From Diphasiastrum complanatum (lineage: Eukaryota > Streptophyta > Lycopodiopsida > Lycopodiales > Lycopodiaceae): a stretch of 64,000 nucleotides of DNA. Position numbers and translations under genes: made by a program. The DNA lies in assembly GCA_029204225.1 (NCBI GenBank), contig CM055108.1:12897955-12961954 (forward strand), read 5' to 3'. Under the pieces are notes generated by a model. That model worked only from the letters and a program-made list of their open reading frames with translations, was not told where the DNA came from and ran no database searches. How positions within the stretch are numbered: the first letter of the stretch is position 1; every line of letters starts with the position of its first letter. Below, piece by piece: positions 13,171 through 26,862 of the stretch.

Positions 13171-14789
13171 GAAATACTTTCCCAATTTCATTGATGCCTT
13201 ATATGGAGGACCTATTTGACAAACCATGAAGGCTAGTATTTTTTTCCAAGATTGATTTATGCTTTGGCTATTATTAACAATGTGTTCACATTACATTGGA
13301 GATGAGTACAAGATTGTTTTGCACAAAAAAGCCCTAGCCGGAGTTGAATGAACACTTAACCAACTTATTCAGCATTGTGAGATTTTGTTTTGTCTTTTCA
13401 ACTCATGTTTGTTGTTTTTATAAATCTCATGCCATGCCTTTTGTAGTCAATGATTACCTAGTGACTCTCCAGAATGTCATGAATAATGTACTCAATCCGT
13501 GTCTTGGTAAAAAAATTTTGATCTACTTCCATTATATGTCATCTATAAGACAACTCTCAATTAGCACCTAGCTCATTCAACATTTGATTACAACTCTTGT
13601 TTGAGCATCAATTATATTCCAATATTTTCAAATATTCCTTATCTTTCCTATCAATTGAGTTTATATTTTCTGATCTCCAATGGAATTGTTCGCCTCGATC
13701 CAACCAAAGCTCATCAATCTATCTAGTCATGGCTATAACCTATTGATCTTCATGATGTCCACATATTTCTCGGTTTAGGTATACATATTTGAAAGTTAGT
13801 TCCCCATTTTGCGATCGTGTCCTCACCCATTAAAAACTAGTGGTTTTTGATTTGAGTGCTAGACCTCCTTTGATGCTCTCACCTTAGTGATGCATCAATC
13901 TTGTGTCTCCTCATCTTTGACAATAAATTCTTCATTGAGATTGGAGCAAATTTTATTGTTTTAAGTGTTATACTTCGATAGGATTAAGGTGTCACAACTT
14001 ATGAATCTTGTAAATGTGATTTATAAGACACTTGCTACAACACCTATAACTACTTGTAGCTGCTTCACAAGGATAACATTAAATTTTCCTTTAATTCTAT
14101 ACATAATTTAGACTCCATTTGCTGGAACAAAATCGCCCATCTACCTACCTTCCAATATGCATAATATGCAAGAAATGTGGAAGTTCCGTTTTTAGATCTT
14201 CTTATGATACCAAAGTGGAATCTTCTTGAGGATGGCGATTTTATTTATTCGATAATTTTTTGCTTCTTAATTCACACTCCTCACGATCCAATAGATGTTG
14301 TGAATCCACTAGGATTTGCAACCATAGTTTCCTACCTTTCAAAATAAGAAGCGGCTATTCAGGCTATCTAGAATTGGGCTCCCTTGGAAAAAAATGGAGA
14401 ATTAGATTCAGGGTTAAAAAAAGGTATTTTTTTTTATTATTAGTTACAAGAAAGAAAATTGATTGTGATGATTCACAAGGTTATTGCTTGTAGATCCATA
14501 TAAACCATATGTGGCGAAATGGGTGCTAATGATTTTGTGATTAATTATATGGATCAAGTTTTGAAGTCTATACAAGCAACTAGTCCTTGAATTGCTTGTA
14601 TAATGCTTGGGAATTGAAAGGTCAGAACTCACCCAAGAGTTTAACTTTATTATTATATGTTATAGAACGTGTTCTACTAAAAGCTAGTTAATGCACTTCA
14701 TCATATTAGCGAAGTGAATCAGATGAGTTTTGTGGAGATGTAGTTTGATCCCTATAACTCCCTGAAAGGCATGTATTCATTTGATGCAT
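13171..14789. other. AT-rich spacer, nothing recognised
   Basis: Only short frames (75-77 codons) without motifs. Probably decayed transposon DNA given its flanks, but I cannot show homology by eye. Confidence 0.4.
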
Positions 14790-15690
14790 TCTTTGGTCGT
14801 ATATGGTAGGACATCTAGATTGGGGCCTTGGATAGGAGTAATCAATTTAGTGAATCTAAGATTGATTGTAGTAACAAATTGCTCTTTTGGAAAGGGAGGG
14901 TTTGTGTGCTTGACATTAAGGATCTAAGGAGTGAGATCCTATATGAATCTCATGACAACTTGAGTATTGGTCATTCAAGCATATAAAGAACATATGACTT
15001 AGTAGACAGAGATTCTATTGGGAAAAGATAAAGCCATATTTGAGGGATTATGTCCTGAAGTGTCTCAGTGCCAAGTAGTAAAGTAGATCATTCTAAGGTA
15101 GATGGACTGTTGCATCCATTGGAAATCCTAGATGGAAACTAGAAAAGCTTTTTTATGGATTTTGTGATTGGATTCCTGAGAACCGATAGAGAGGTGATGA
15201 CTCAATTGGATGGTAGTGGAGACTTAACAAGATAGCAATGTTTATTCAAACCAAAAGTAACAAAAAGGCTTCAAGATTTGCTCAAGTTTTCATTGAGAAG
15301 TTACCTAGCTCCTTGGTAAAGTTGTCAATGATGATGACTCCAAATTTATTGGACATTTATAGCAAGAAGTTTTCAAGGAATTGAATTGAGTCTTGAATTT
15401 TTTGATTTTCATGAGTTAGATGGTCAAACCGAGAGAGTCAATTAGACAATGGAGGATATGTTGATGCATCATCTTCTAATTTTTTGCAAGATCAACAAGA
15501 AATGTTGAGGTTTGCAAAAGAGAGCATACATAGTTTAAAGGATCGAGCTAAATACTACACTAATCAGAAATCATCACCTCAAACTCTTATGAAAGACATG
15601 ATGGTTTACTTGAGAGTATTGAAAGACTTACGAGTAATGAAGACATGGAATTTTAACAATTAGCCCACAGATATTGTGGATCATACAAGA
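14790..15690 (+). pseudogene. Highly decayed Ty3/gypsy integrase region
   Basis: Plus-strand pieces in changing frames: LLFWKGRVCVLDIKDLR followed by ILYESHDNLSIGHSS (H2C2 zinc-binding block), LLHPLEIPRWK (linker before the core), a MDFVIGF-type core start, and later ELDGQTERVN-TMEDML around the catalytic Glu. Many stops are present. The order is right for an integrase and the direction is opposite to the fragment at 12.8-13.2 kb. Confidence 0.65.
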
Positions 15691-15728
15691 TAATCAAGAA
15701 AATTAGTGAGGTCACATATTGATAGCCA

Positions 15729-17441
15729 TTATCTATTGGAACTAGAGTTCACCTTATCTTTTGTATATAGATTAAAAGAGAAGTTGGGGGAAGGTGTCAT
15801 CACCGGTGTGGGCAGCAAAGGAGACAGACGAGGCACTGCAAGATTCAGCTTGGACGTCATCCCAGATGTGTTAGAGGCCGCCGCCCCAGGGAAGGAAGTA
15901 GCAGGCGTCCGTTGCGAAGGCAAGCGCCGAGCAGGAAGAGGGCAGTTTGCCACAGCATGGCCGAGATGCCGACATCTGAAACAAGAATCCGGAAGCCCTT
16001 TGAAGACCACTTGTTGGACATAGGATCTGCCAGCACAGAGGAACTGCACCTGTTGCACTAGAGGTTGAGACAGCTTCCATAGGACACAAGCGCCGACATG
16101 AGGAGAAGGGTTATGGGCTTTCCGGGGCTGCAGTAGGAGCACCTGCCCTATACTGCGAAGCACCTCATCCAAGGCAGGTAGAAACTTAGGAGGGAAGAAA
16201 GGGAGTTCCACCCAGACTGGGACCTCGAGCTGCGAGGTGTCATCAATGCTGAAGGAGTCAGTATAGCGGGTTACATAAACAGGATTTCCTCCGAAGAGGT
16301 AAGGTCCATTGGCAAGCACAGATCTGACCTCAGCTGCGCTACCCAGAGTGAAGAGGAAGAACTCCTTGCCCAAGGCCTGAGAGCCTAACACCTTAACATT
16401 GAGCGGGCCCCACTGCACCTCCCCAAACCTCTTAGCACCATCCGCTATGGTGGTTTGCCCATGAAATAAGTAACCACAGTAAAGTCAGCCAGCTGAGCAA
16501 TGTAATTTTGGAAAAGAGTAGGATGCAGCTGAAAGGAACACACCTTCAGATCAACTTGTGAATTGGGATCGTGATATCGGCGAGCAAATCCGCTATCTGC
16601 GTAGCCATCTGAATGATTGTGAGCAGAGCCGGTGCAGCAGGAGGGTGGGACTGAGCCTGCTCCAGAAGCGCCCGGAAAGTATCTTGAAGACAGCCGGGGT
16701 GATCGAGGCTGCTGCTGCTGCTGCTGTACATGCCTGAAGATAGGACTGCGTGCCTTCTGCCGTGCCTGCTGCTGCCGATTTCTGGCCTTGCGGGAGAAAG
16801 GGCGGTGTGCATGCTGGGGAACGAACGACACTATCTGCAAGGATCGACTTGCTCTGCGAGGAAGCACCCTGGGCGGCCCCTGATAGCTCTTCCTGACATA
16901 TTTCCACTTGGTGAGCTCCACCGGCTCTGTTGATGCTGGAGGCTGCGAACGTGGAGACAAGGGGGGGGTAGGGAATTCGCATCCACCATACTAACTGAGG
17001 ACAATATTGCTGAAGGCAGGAGTAGGTGAAGCAGTGACGGTTTGCTTGTAGAAGGGACCCCCCTCCTTTATAGAAGGATGCAGCTGATAAGAAACAGATT
17101 GAACAGGCAAAGCCAGAGAAGAAGAAGGGCCCACCAGGCTGCCGCTTGTACCAGAGAACAAAGGCTCAGCTGAGCAGGGGGTGAGGATGGAAGCTGGAAC
17201 CTGCAAAGCAATCACAGTCGAAGTACCAATCTCCGAACACAGCCTAGGAAAGGAGAGAGAAGGCGCAGACAAAGCAGGAGAGAGGGCATCGCGAGAACTC
17301 TCAGAAACTGGAGAGTTCTCTGATGCGTGCGAGGGGGGGGGAGCCGCTCGTGTGAGGAGAATCTCGCTGCCTCAAAAGCGGATCTTCAGAGGTCATGGCC
17401 ATCTCCAGCGCCATCTCTTCATCTGCCATCTCCATCGCCAT
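15729..17441 (-). pseudogene. LINE ORF1-like: DUF4283 plus CCHC zinc knuckle
   Basis: Minus strand. A Met at 17,441 opens an acidic, Met/Glu-rich start (MAMEMADEEMALEM). Long serine/proline-rich and Q-rich linkers follow in shifting frames (17,272-16,991; 16,982-16,445), with a CAG/CTG run at 16,708-16,725. Then comes a clean 229-codon frame (16,418-15,729) carrying a DUF4283-like domain (AEVRSVLANGPYLFGG, then PVWVELPFFPPKF) and the knuckle CFRCRHLGHAVANC (C-x2-C-x4-H-x4-C). Plant LINE ORF1 proteins have this pair and bind element RNA. ORF2 (endonuclease and RT) is absent. A poly-C/G run near 17,335 probably caused one of the frameshifts. Confidence 0.75.
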
Positions 17442-18024
17442 CTAAACTCGTAGTCACGACTACAAGTTGCACGTTTTCAATTTCACACTTGTTTCTTTGG
17501 GCATTCATCATTGGTTAATTCATATTGACACGTGTTTTTATCACATGCATTTATATCAAATGCCCACATTGAGGACAATGCTTTGTTGGTAGGGAGAGTT
17601 ATAATGAGCTTATTGTGCTAGTGGGACCCTATATAGCATATAGTCGTGATTAGGCATATGGCTCCTATTTACTATTCTTGTGCCCATCATTCCTATGTGG
17701 TGATGACCATCTAGTCACTCTTACATTGTTTGGGCCGATGTCTTTCCAACTCTATATCCGATTTTGGTAGCTTCATGGAGGGTTCATCCATGAGATTTAT
17801 AGTAAAAGCTCTTTTATTTGTTTCATGATTGATTGATTTGGTGCTTATAAGTACTTTGTAGGAGAGACTTAAATGATAGTTCTTTGTAGGAAATTTATGA
17901 CTATTTTTATTGCTTGGTAGTCAACGCTCATACAATATTCTTATTGTAGATTGTTGTCTAATCCATTAAGTGTTGTCCCATTTGCTGCATGTGATTATTA
18001 TGCCCATTGTTGAGCATATAGTGT

Positions 18025-18030
<6 letters not shown>
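17442..18030. other. Non-coding spacer before the hydrolase gene
   Basis: No recognisable coding or repeat content. It may contain promoter or first-intron sequence of the downstream hydrolase, but I see no decisive TATA box or start signal. Confidence 0.4.

Positions 18031-18102
<72 letters not shown>
18031..18102. repeat. (GA)n microsatellite
   Basis: About 72 bp of uninterrupted GA with the purine strand on the plus strand, roughly 60 bp upstream of the first recognisable coding exon of the hydrolase. Confidence 0.97.
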
Positions 18103-18106
<4 letters not shown>

Positions 18107-18159
18107 AAATTGTGGTAGTGACAAGTTGCAGGAAAAAAGCTATTGTTTGCAATTCAAAT

Positions 18160-21100
18160 ATGAATGCAATTAAGGATGCTGATCTACAAGTTACTACCTC
18201 TATTATTGCTCATGACACAATCCCTGACCATTTGTTGGTGCTTGTTCATGGTATATTAGCAAGGTGATTACCTTGAATATTGAGTCCTCATATACCCTTT
18301 TTCTTGTTTGAAGTTAGATTGTGCTCGAGCTCTTGTGCAATTTGAATATAAGGTGATCCTTGTGCCTTAGCTATTCAATGCCTTTGAATTTCTTTATGGT
18401 GAATGTTAAGTTTAACTGTGTGCAAGTATTATATACAAGTTGAGTTATTATTAGGCATCCATCACAAGTCTTTCATACTAGGTTAGCATTGTGCATATAA
18501 GATATTTAGTAAGTGCAAATGTGTGACCATGTTTTAACACATGTTGGCTGACAATAAATTTTTCTCATTGTGCTCTTTTAATAATTTTCCAAGTTGTAGT
18601 GAAGTCACTACAACAAGTCACTTCTTATTATTACAATTTGTTTACATGATCTTACTCAAGCTAAGTTTTGTTGTTGTAGTTTTCTTGCTTATTAACTAGT
18701 TTTGCTTTTGATGCAGCTCGAGTGATTGGAAATATGTCGAACGAGAGTTAAAGAAGCATCTTGGAATAAAGTATTTAATATATGGTAAAATTCCTTGTTA
18801 ATGTGCCCTTCGAGTTATTTCTGTTTGTGAGCTTTTAGTCTGCTATCATGACCTTTATCAATCAAGTGTATCATGTATGTTGTAGATAATTATCTTGTGT
18901 GTTCTTCTCCTTGCTCTTCAAGGATCAAGGGGCCTTTTTTCTAGCGTTTTTTCAATCTTGTTCCAAAGAATTGAATCCAGTTTTGAAGATATGGTTGGAT
19001 ATAATTGCAAATGGCAATCTCGTACGTTTATGCTTTCTTTTTGGAATCATGCAGTTAGTTCTATTAATACATATCTACACACCTTGAATGGAGTTGATGT
19101 TGGAGGAAGACGTTTGGCGGACGAGGTATGTATTTCAAGAGTAAGGAAGCGACGTTTCAAATATTGCTATATATTTGAGTCCAAAATGTTAATGATTGTG
19201 TTAGGTCTTCATTGAGGTCGAGAATACAAATGCTTTTATTGTGAAAAATGTCGGGCTGAGGTTTGTTATCCCTGTCATCTTGGCTTTAGCAAGTTTCTTC
19301 AGTCCTTATAATGTACGATCTATCCAAATAATAGATTCAGTGTGCCATGTAGATATAGGAACAACACATCTATTGTTCTAATCATCAAATGACTTATTCT
19401 CAACGTGTGAACGTTCTAGTGAACGTGGCTCATCCACCTGAAAAGTGCTAGAATTGAACTTCGGGATGGTATATGGATGTCTCTCGTGTACGTATATGCA
19501 CCATAAGTCATGTCCAAATGTGGAAATGGCTTATTGAAACCTATAAAATTGTGAGTCTCGACGTAAGTTGTCATTTATGTTCCCTACAAGAAATCTGTGT
19601 GACTATACCTGCATCTAAATCTGATTCCTCATTGGGATGTTGTCTAGTGACGAATGTGATGCGTGACTAGATAGGTTCCATGTGGGTATGTTGCTTCCAA
19701 TAGCCACAAATCTAAGGTGAAACATCTCTTGTATCATCTAAACAACACATTCGTGATCATCGTGCAAGACCAAAGAGCGAAAGTGAACAACTTCCTTTTT
19801 GAATAAATAGTGGTATCTTTTTTGATCTTGTGAATATAGGACAATGAAACATGAAGTGCATTTCTATGTATACCTCTAGAGTGCAAATGTGGTCCTCTTG
19901 GGCAGCCTACTTAAATCTACTTGTCTATTATCTCCTCAGATCATGGTTCCAACAAAACCAAACCTTGATTCGTCAAGGATTTGGAAGGTCTCAGTTTAAA
20001 TTGCAAAGAGTTGGATTTAATTTTTTAGAACTCTTCTTCTTGAAACATGGATAAATGTGAAGTCACTAAAGTGTGCTTATCCTTGTCAAAATGAAAACTT
20101 TTATTGATCTCCTCAAGCTAGGTCTTCGTATGATGATTATTGTCCCAACTAAGGAACATCTTACCTGACCCGTCTACCCAATCTTCATTTGCTGATAAAA
20201 TATCAGAATCTGGCACTATTAGTGATCATGTAAACCACTATAAATCCATGTTAAATCAATTAGCATTCCAATCTTTGATTCAAATGCTGTCCTGACATTG
20301 CTGTCTAGTTCGCCAAATTCTTATGGACATCTAGTATTCTTGGTTTCCACACAACCTAGAGGAAATCAAGTGATTCAAATTCTGACGATATTGCTTTATC
20401 CTCCAAGAAGAGGCATCACAAGAAGCATTCCAAGAACGCTAATTCTTCTGCTCCTGTCAACAATATGTAGCAGAAAACAGATTTTATAGCAAAGCCTACT
20501 TCAACTCTAGGCAATCGAAATTTTTTTTACAAGTACTGTAAGAAACTTGGCCATGACATTAAAGATTGCAAAACCAGAGCATCCAATGAGAGGCACCAAC
20601 AACATCAAATACAACAACTAATCATCAGGGCGCCCCTCTTCTACATTCGAAGATCAAAAACTGTCTATGGCTGAAGTTTCATCACTTTTTGATGAAGGTT
20701 GTTGGTACCTTGACTCAAGAGCTACCTAGCACATGACTTCCAAGAGGAGCTGGTTCAGAGACTTCACTAATTCACATTATAACTAGTCTATCTATTTGGG
20801 AGGCTCAAGCTCTTACAAAATCGAAGGCCAGGGCTCTATGAAAATCTCTTTGCAAGATGTTACTTAGAAACTTATTACTAATAATGGAAAGATTCTTGAA
20901 GAAGCTTGGTCAGGTATCAAACCTTTTGTTAAGCATAGCAAACTTTTATGCCCAAATTCCACACAAGCTAAAAAGGAAGCTAGATCCAGCCAGCATCAAG
21001 TCAATCTTCATAAGTTATTCACCTCTACATAAAGGCTACAAGTTTTATGATCTACAAACAAAGAAAGTATTTGAGAGATGTTATCTTCCAAGAAGATATT

Positions 21101-21495
21101 TTTTCAGATTTCAAATCTAAAGGCCTACTGAAAATTCTGAGATCTTCCTTACTCTGCACCAATCATTTCTAGTCTTCTGACATACCTTCTGCTCCTAAAG
21201 CAGAAAATTCCAGTTTAGATATAGAGTCCAAAGGAACTAATACCTCCCTTTTGATTGTCATGAACTAGATTGTGAGCTGCTCCATTTTCTGGCATGGTTG
21301 CATATAGAGGTCATAGGTCTTGGAAGGGGTATAAGGTCGAAAACATCTGGGTTGGGCTGTAGAGTGTATGGATCAATGGGTGGGATTGGGGGGTAGACTA
21401 TGTGGAAGAGATTGGCTGTGTGTAGTTTGTTTTTTAGGTACTTTAGATACTGGAAATGGCTCACCCGCGAGGCAGGGAGGTGTGGGTGGGGGGTG

Positions 21496-21562
<67 letters not shown>

Positions 21563-24500
21563 AAAATCTTTGATCGGTTCTAGCGGAGTCCAGAGAGCTC
21601 AGATCGATGTGCAATCACCTCACACGATCTAGGCATGATTAAAGGAAGTTTGGGGATCAATAAAATCTAGAGAGATAAAATGACTTTCTAGAAAGAGAAA
21701 ATCCTAGAGAGAGAAAAACGTGCTTTACCAGCTTGGGTAGAGTGCTTGGTATGAGGGGGGGTGCCGAATCACACCAATACTATAGGGGAGTGCGGGTTGC
21801 GACTCAGGGCGAGCTCCAACCAAGTCTCAGCCTCCCTTGCTGGAATGTTGTCATGGCTCTCGCCTTGGCATGCTAGCGCCCCGGAGACTAGGGTCGGTCA
21901 CACACTTGAAATGTAACCTTCTCAGATTTATCAATAAAGTGGGATTTTCCTCAAACTGACTCTGATTACCTTCTGGGTTTCAGTGTTCGGTAAAAGCGCC
22001 AGTTGTAAGGCCGCTTCAAAATTTTTAAGTTGGCACATAGCTGAGGGTCGTATCCCGGGACGCCAGCGGTATGCCGTCGGGACCATTCGGTCCGTGGCCC
22101 CAGCGGTATGCTGTCGGGACCATTTGGTCCAGGAACTGGTTGTTTCCATATCTGTCGCGGCTTGTGGTTCTGAGTGTTTCTTGCATGAACGTGAATGGGT
22201 TAAGCTCTTGGGGAACGGGCTCTAACCTGTCGGCTGAGTTGGATGGCTTGCTTGGGTGGACGTTACCTGTTTATGGCTGTCCAGTCTGGCGTGGCGCCAA
22301 GTTGGCTTCCAGCGCTCGTGACGAAGCTTTCAGTTGGTTAAGTCTGATGTAAGTCAGAGCGCTTGCTTGGAATGGATGTTACTCGTTTGTAACGAAGCTT
22401 CGAGTTGGTTAAGTTTGATGTATGTCGGGCGGCTTGCTTGGAGGGAAGTCACCCACATCGGGACCCCCGATCTGGCATGGCGCCAGGTTGGATCTCAATG
22501 TTGGTTTTCGGAACTTCAAGTTGGTTAAGTCTGATAGTTGTTGGCGAGTTGGCTGCTTGTATGTCAAGTGGGTTTGGATGGCAAGAGTTGAAGGCTGGGA
22601 AGCTAAGTCGTGGTTCCCGGCTCCCTTTGGGATGCCTGCACTACATGTGGTATCAGAGCCGACTGGCCGGTCAGCTATGCGGATCTCACGGAAATGGCTA
22701 CGGTTTGGGGTTCATCAAGACAACTGTTGTGCAAGGTGCTGCCCACAGTGTAAGCACGGGTGTGTCCACGGTCGGGATGGTCGGCAGAACGGGGGACTTG
22801 ATGAGTCAAGGTGCTGCCCTTGAGGTGTAAGCACGGTCAGTTCTCGCAGTTCGGGCCTGGCGCTGTCTGCACGTAGGACGGATGAGGCAAAGTGCTGCCT
22901 AGGGAGGTGAAAGCACGGTCTGTACCTTGTGGGGTGCGGGGCGACATATTCGAACTGTACGGGTTAATCATTGATACAGAGATGCTGCTCGAATTCGGGT
23001 GTAAAGCACGGGTGGTTAGCTGCCGGTGCGGGATAGCTGCCGATCGTTTAGCTATAAGGGCTATCGACCAAAAAGTGGTGGGGCGTGACTGAGGCAATGT
23101 GCTGCTTAATGGTGAAAGCACGGATAGTTGGAAGGGTGTGCTATGTGGGCTGATTCCGTGATCGATTTGTATGGGCGCGGCCAGGCAAAGGTCCGTTGGC
23201 AGGACCATCTCAAAGGGGGACCTTGTCTTTGTTACTTGTTAGTAAACCTGCCTGAGTGTCTTACTTGTATGTATTCGTGGTGAGTCTTAGTACTCGTGCT
23301 TTGCCTGGTTTGCATGATTGCTTGTGATACACGGAGCTGATGGCTCGAGAAGGAACCTTTTCTTTTGAAGGCTGATACCATCAAACAAAGAGGACTACAG
23401 AATCTGTGGGGCGGATTTGCAGTTCAAGTACTCGCACGTGAACGGCAACGAAACGACTCAATGTTTGCAAGGATGGATGACTAGCCTGTTTCTTGGGTTA
23501 GTTTCATTTGCGACAACGCCCACCAGACGCAAGCAGGAAGTCAAAAGTTGGAAAGGGCAATTTCAGGGGAGATCTTCTGTGGAGCAGTTGGTCTTCATTT
23601 TGGGACGGCCACCTTCGGAACTGAAACTCACTGAGCATGGGTGATATCCAGAATCTGTGAGGCGGATTTGCAGTTCAAGTACTCGCACGTGAACGGCAAC
23701 GAAACGACTCAATGTTTGCAAAGGTTGGATAGCTAGCCTGTTTCTTGGGTTAGTTTCATTTGCGACAACGCCCACCAGACGCAAGCAGGAAGTCAAAAGT
23801 TGGAAAGGGCAATTTCAGGGGAGATCTTCTATGGAGCAGTTGGTCTTCATTTTGGGACGGCCACCTTCGGAACTGAAACTCACTGAGCATGGGTGATATC
23901 CAATATCAGTTGGGTTTTTCCTCAAAGGGGAAAGACTAGGATCCTCTTCAGAGATTGGCAACAAGTTGGATCGAGCCATAATCCTAGCAGATGGGAAGCA
24001 AAGTGTTGGAAAGGCTTTTTGTCCGAAGAACTCTACTCTAAGTCCGATCAGCTGATTTTATAAGTGGAGGGGAACTATCACACACACCTCTCTCTTGGGG
24101 CAAATTTTGAATGAAAGTTGATCAAATGGGGGCAAATTCAAGGTGACCTAGCCATACTCACACGAGGAGACTGGCGAACTTTGGACCTAATAAGTTGACA
24201 AGTTTTTGTTGTGGAAAGGAAAGTTTGTTATAGGCTTTCTCTGGACCAGCAATGATGAGGAAACATATGAGTACGCTGGTTTGTGTTACGTGTAAGGCAG
24301 CTGATCAATGAAGGAACTGTGAAAGTTGAGTCTTGCATGAGAGACTTGGTATTTCGAACGGACGCTAAGGGACAATTCGCGTTGAGATCGGACTAGTGCA
24401 AACTCTGGGTGCATGTGTCTGATTCAAAGAGAGCTACTTGAAGCCAAGCTCGATGTACACTTCTTGTTTTGACTGTGAGGCAACTGACCAGTGATGGAAT

Positions 24501-26792
24501 TGTGAAAGTCAAATTTTGCGCGACGGACTTGGTGCTTCAAACAAACGCGAAGAGATAGTTCGGATGCGGATCAAACTGGTGCGACCCTTTGGCTTTCCAC
24601 GAGGTCAATGGTTACATTTGGGCTGATTCAAAGAGCTACTTCAAGCTAAGTGAGAGGTGCATTGCGGAGTACTCAATCTTTGCCTACCTTAAAGAGCCAA
24701 TATGGAAAAGTATCAAGATCAGGCTGGGACAAGGAGAGAAATCAAGGTGCAGAAGCAACAAGGCATGGAGTGGACCATAAAGTGGGCAATCAAACGATAA
24801 ATCCTTTGGCTCAGGGAGCCTTGATACCTATGCGGAACTGAACAAATCTGGTGCTCAGGGAGCTCAACACAAAGTGCATCAAGGACAAATCAGGAGCTCA
24901 AAGGAGTTCCAAAGTCAAAAGTCAGAAGCGACAGGGGCGAACATTTCAAAGAAAGGCCTCTGTCACCAGTTAATAAGGTTTTTGGGTTTTACGAAAGCGA
25001 TAGCAAATCTACGCTTTTCCCAGACAAAGATATATTTTCAAGTTATGTAATCTTTCAGTACAAAGAGCTGAGCCTCCGAATTGTGGTGTGCCAGCTTCAA
25101 TGTTAATAAAAAGTGGCCAGTAAATTGAGTACTGTGCCAAGTAGCTTAAATGTATAGTTATTTTAATTGGGAGACACATTTACTTTAATCTGACATCTGA
25201 TGAGGACATCAGATTTTATAAAGGTGGGGTGGATGTTGTAAAGCTACCTTTACAAGCTTTACTTCCGGCGCCATCGGCGCCAGCTATGTCCCCGGCGCCA
25301 GCAGCGCCCCTGCTGCTCCCGGCGCCACTGTGACCAGAATTCGCCGGCGCCAAGTTCCTATGGCTGAAAATCTTTGATCGGTTCTAGCGGAGTCCAGAGA
25401 GCTCAGATCGATGTGCAATCACCTCACACGATCTAGGCATGATTAAAGGAAGTTTGGGGATCAATAAAATCTAGAGAGAGAAAATAACTTTCTAGAAAGA
25501 GAAAATCCTAGAGAGAGAAAAACGTGCTTTACCAGCTTGGGTAGAGTGCTTGGTAATGAGGGGGGGTGCCGAATCACACCAATACTATAGGGGAGTGCGG
25601 GTTGCGACTCAGGGCGAGCTCCAACCAAGTCTCAGCCTCCCTTGCTGGAATGTTGTCATGGCTCTCGCCTTGGCATGCTAGCGCCCCGGAGACTAGGGTC
25701 GGTCACACACTTGAAATGTAACCTTCTCAGATTTATCAATAAAGTGGGATTTTCCCTCAAACTGACTCTGATTACCTTCTGGGTTTCAGTGTTCGGTAAA
25801 AGCGCCAGTTGTAAGGCCGCTTCAAAATTTTTAAGTTGGCACATAGCTGAGGGTCGTATCCCGGGACGCCAGCGGTATGCCGTCGGGACCATTCGGTCCG
25901 TGGCGCCAGCGGTATGCTGTCGGGACCATTTGGTCCAGGAACTGGTTGTTTCCATATCTGTCACGGCTTGTGGTTCTGAGTGTTCCTTGCATGAACGTGA
26001 ATGGGTTAAGCTCTTAGGGAACGGGCTCTAACCTGTCGGCTGAGTTGGATGGCTTGCTTGGGTGGACGTTACCTGTTTATGGCTGTCCAGTCTGGCATGG
26101 CGCCAGGTTGGCTTCCAGCGCTCGTGACGAAGCTTTCAGTTGGTTAAGTCTGATGTAAGTCAGAGCGCTTGCTTGGAATGGATGTTACTCGTTTGTAACG
26201 AAGCTTCGAGTTGGTTAAGTTTGATGTATGTCGGGCGGCTTGCTTGGAGGGAAGTCACCCACATCGGGACCCCCGATCTGGCATGGCGCCAGGTTGGATT
26301 TCAATGTTGGTTTTCGGAACTTCAAGTTGGTTAAGTCTGATCGTTGTTGGCTAGTTGGCTGCTTGTATGTCAAGTGGGTTTGGATGGCAAGAGTTGAAGG
26401 CTGGGAAGCTAAGTCGTGGTTCCCGGCTCCCTTTGGGATGCCTGCACTACAGTGAGAATGTGCATAATAATAATCATATGTGTCTCGGGTAAGATGTCAA
26501 GGCTGTGCTGCATCTGCTGTGCTGCTGCTGTAAAAAGATGTAATGTGAGCCATAGTATGGGAAAGCATTGGAGTCTGCCGGCGGCGTCTGTGCGTATGAG
26601 CACGTGTATGTGTGATAGTAGTAGTAGTACGCCCCTGCGTAGAATGTCTAGTAATCCTGGTGGTATCCCGATGGTGAGAGGTACACCGTCTCTGATCTCT
26701 ATGAGCATGAGAGCGGCCAACATCCTCATCGTCATCCTCATCATAATCCTCATCCTCAGGTACTAAGTCATGCGATCTCCGTCTAGTAAAGA

Positions 26793-26862
<70 letters not shown>

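Larger units (their letters stand above)
21560..26451 (+). mobile_element. Non-autonomous LTR retrotransposon (LARD-like)
   Basis: Two nearly identical direct repeats flank 2.6 kb of internal DNA with no gag or pol frames. The plus orientation follows from a PBS at 22,648-22,660 (TGGTATCAGAGCC) after the left LTR and a polypurine tract at 25,219-25,232 (AAAGGTGGGGTGGA) before the right LTR. The right LTR is full length; the left one lacks its first 131 bp, which are replaced by a GA microsatellite, so no target duplication can be checked. The internal region carries repeated hairpins and a 251-bp tandem duplication. Mobility would need proteins from another element. It sits in intron 3 of the hydrolase. 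Confidence 0.88.

Noticed and set aside
16445-17453. Several overlapping plus- and minus-strand ORFs around the LINE ORF1
   Set aside because: GC-rich sequence opens all frames. Only the minus-strand series ending in DUF4283 and the CCHC knuckle has family resemblance.
22860-22935. Hammerhead ribozyme (GATGAG...GAAA)
   Set aside because: GGATGAG and GTGAAAGCAC occur together, but I could not pair a stem II between them or place the cleavage triplet. A plain hairpin explains the conserved letters better.
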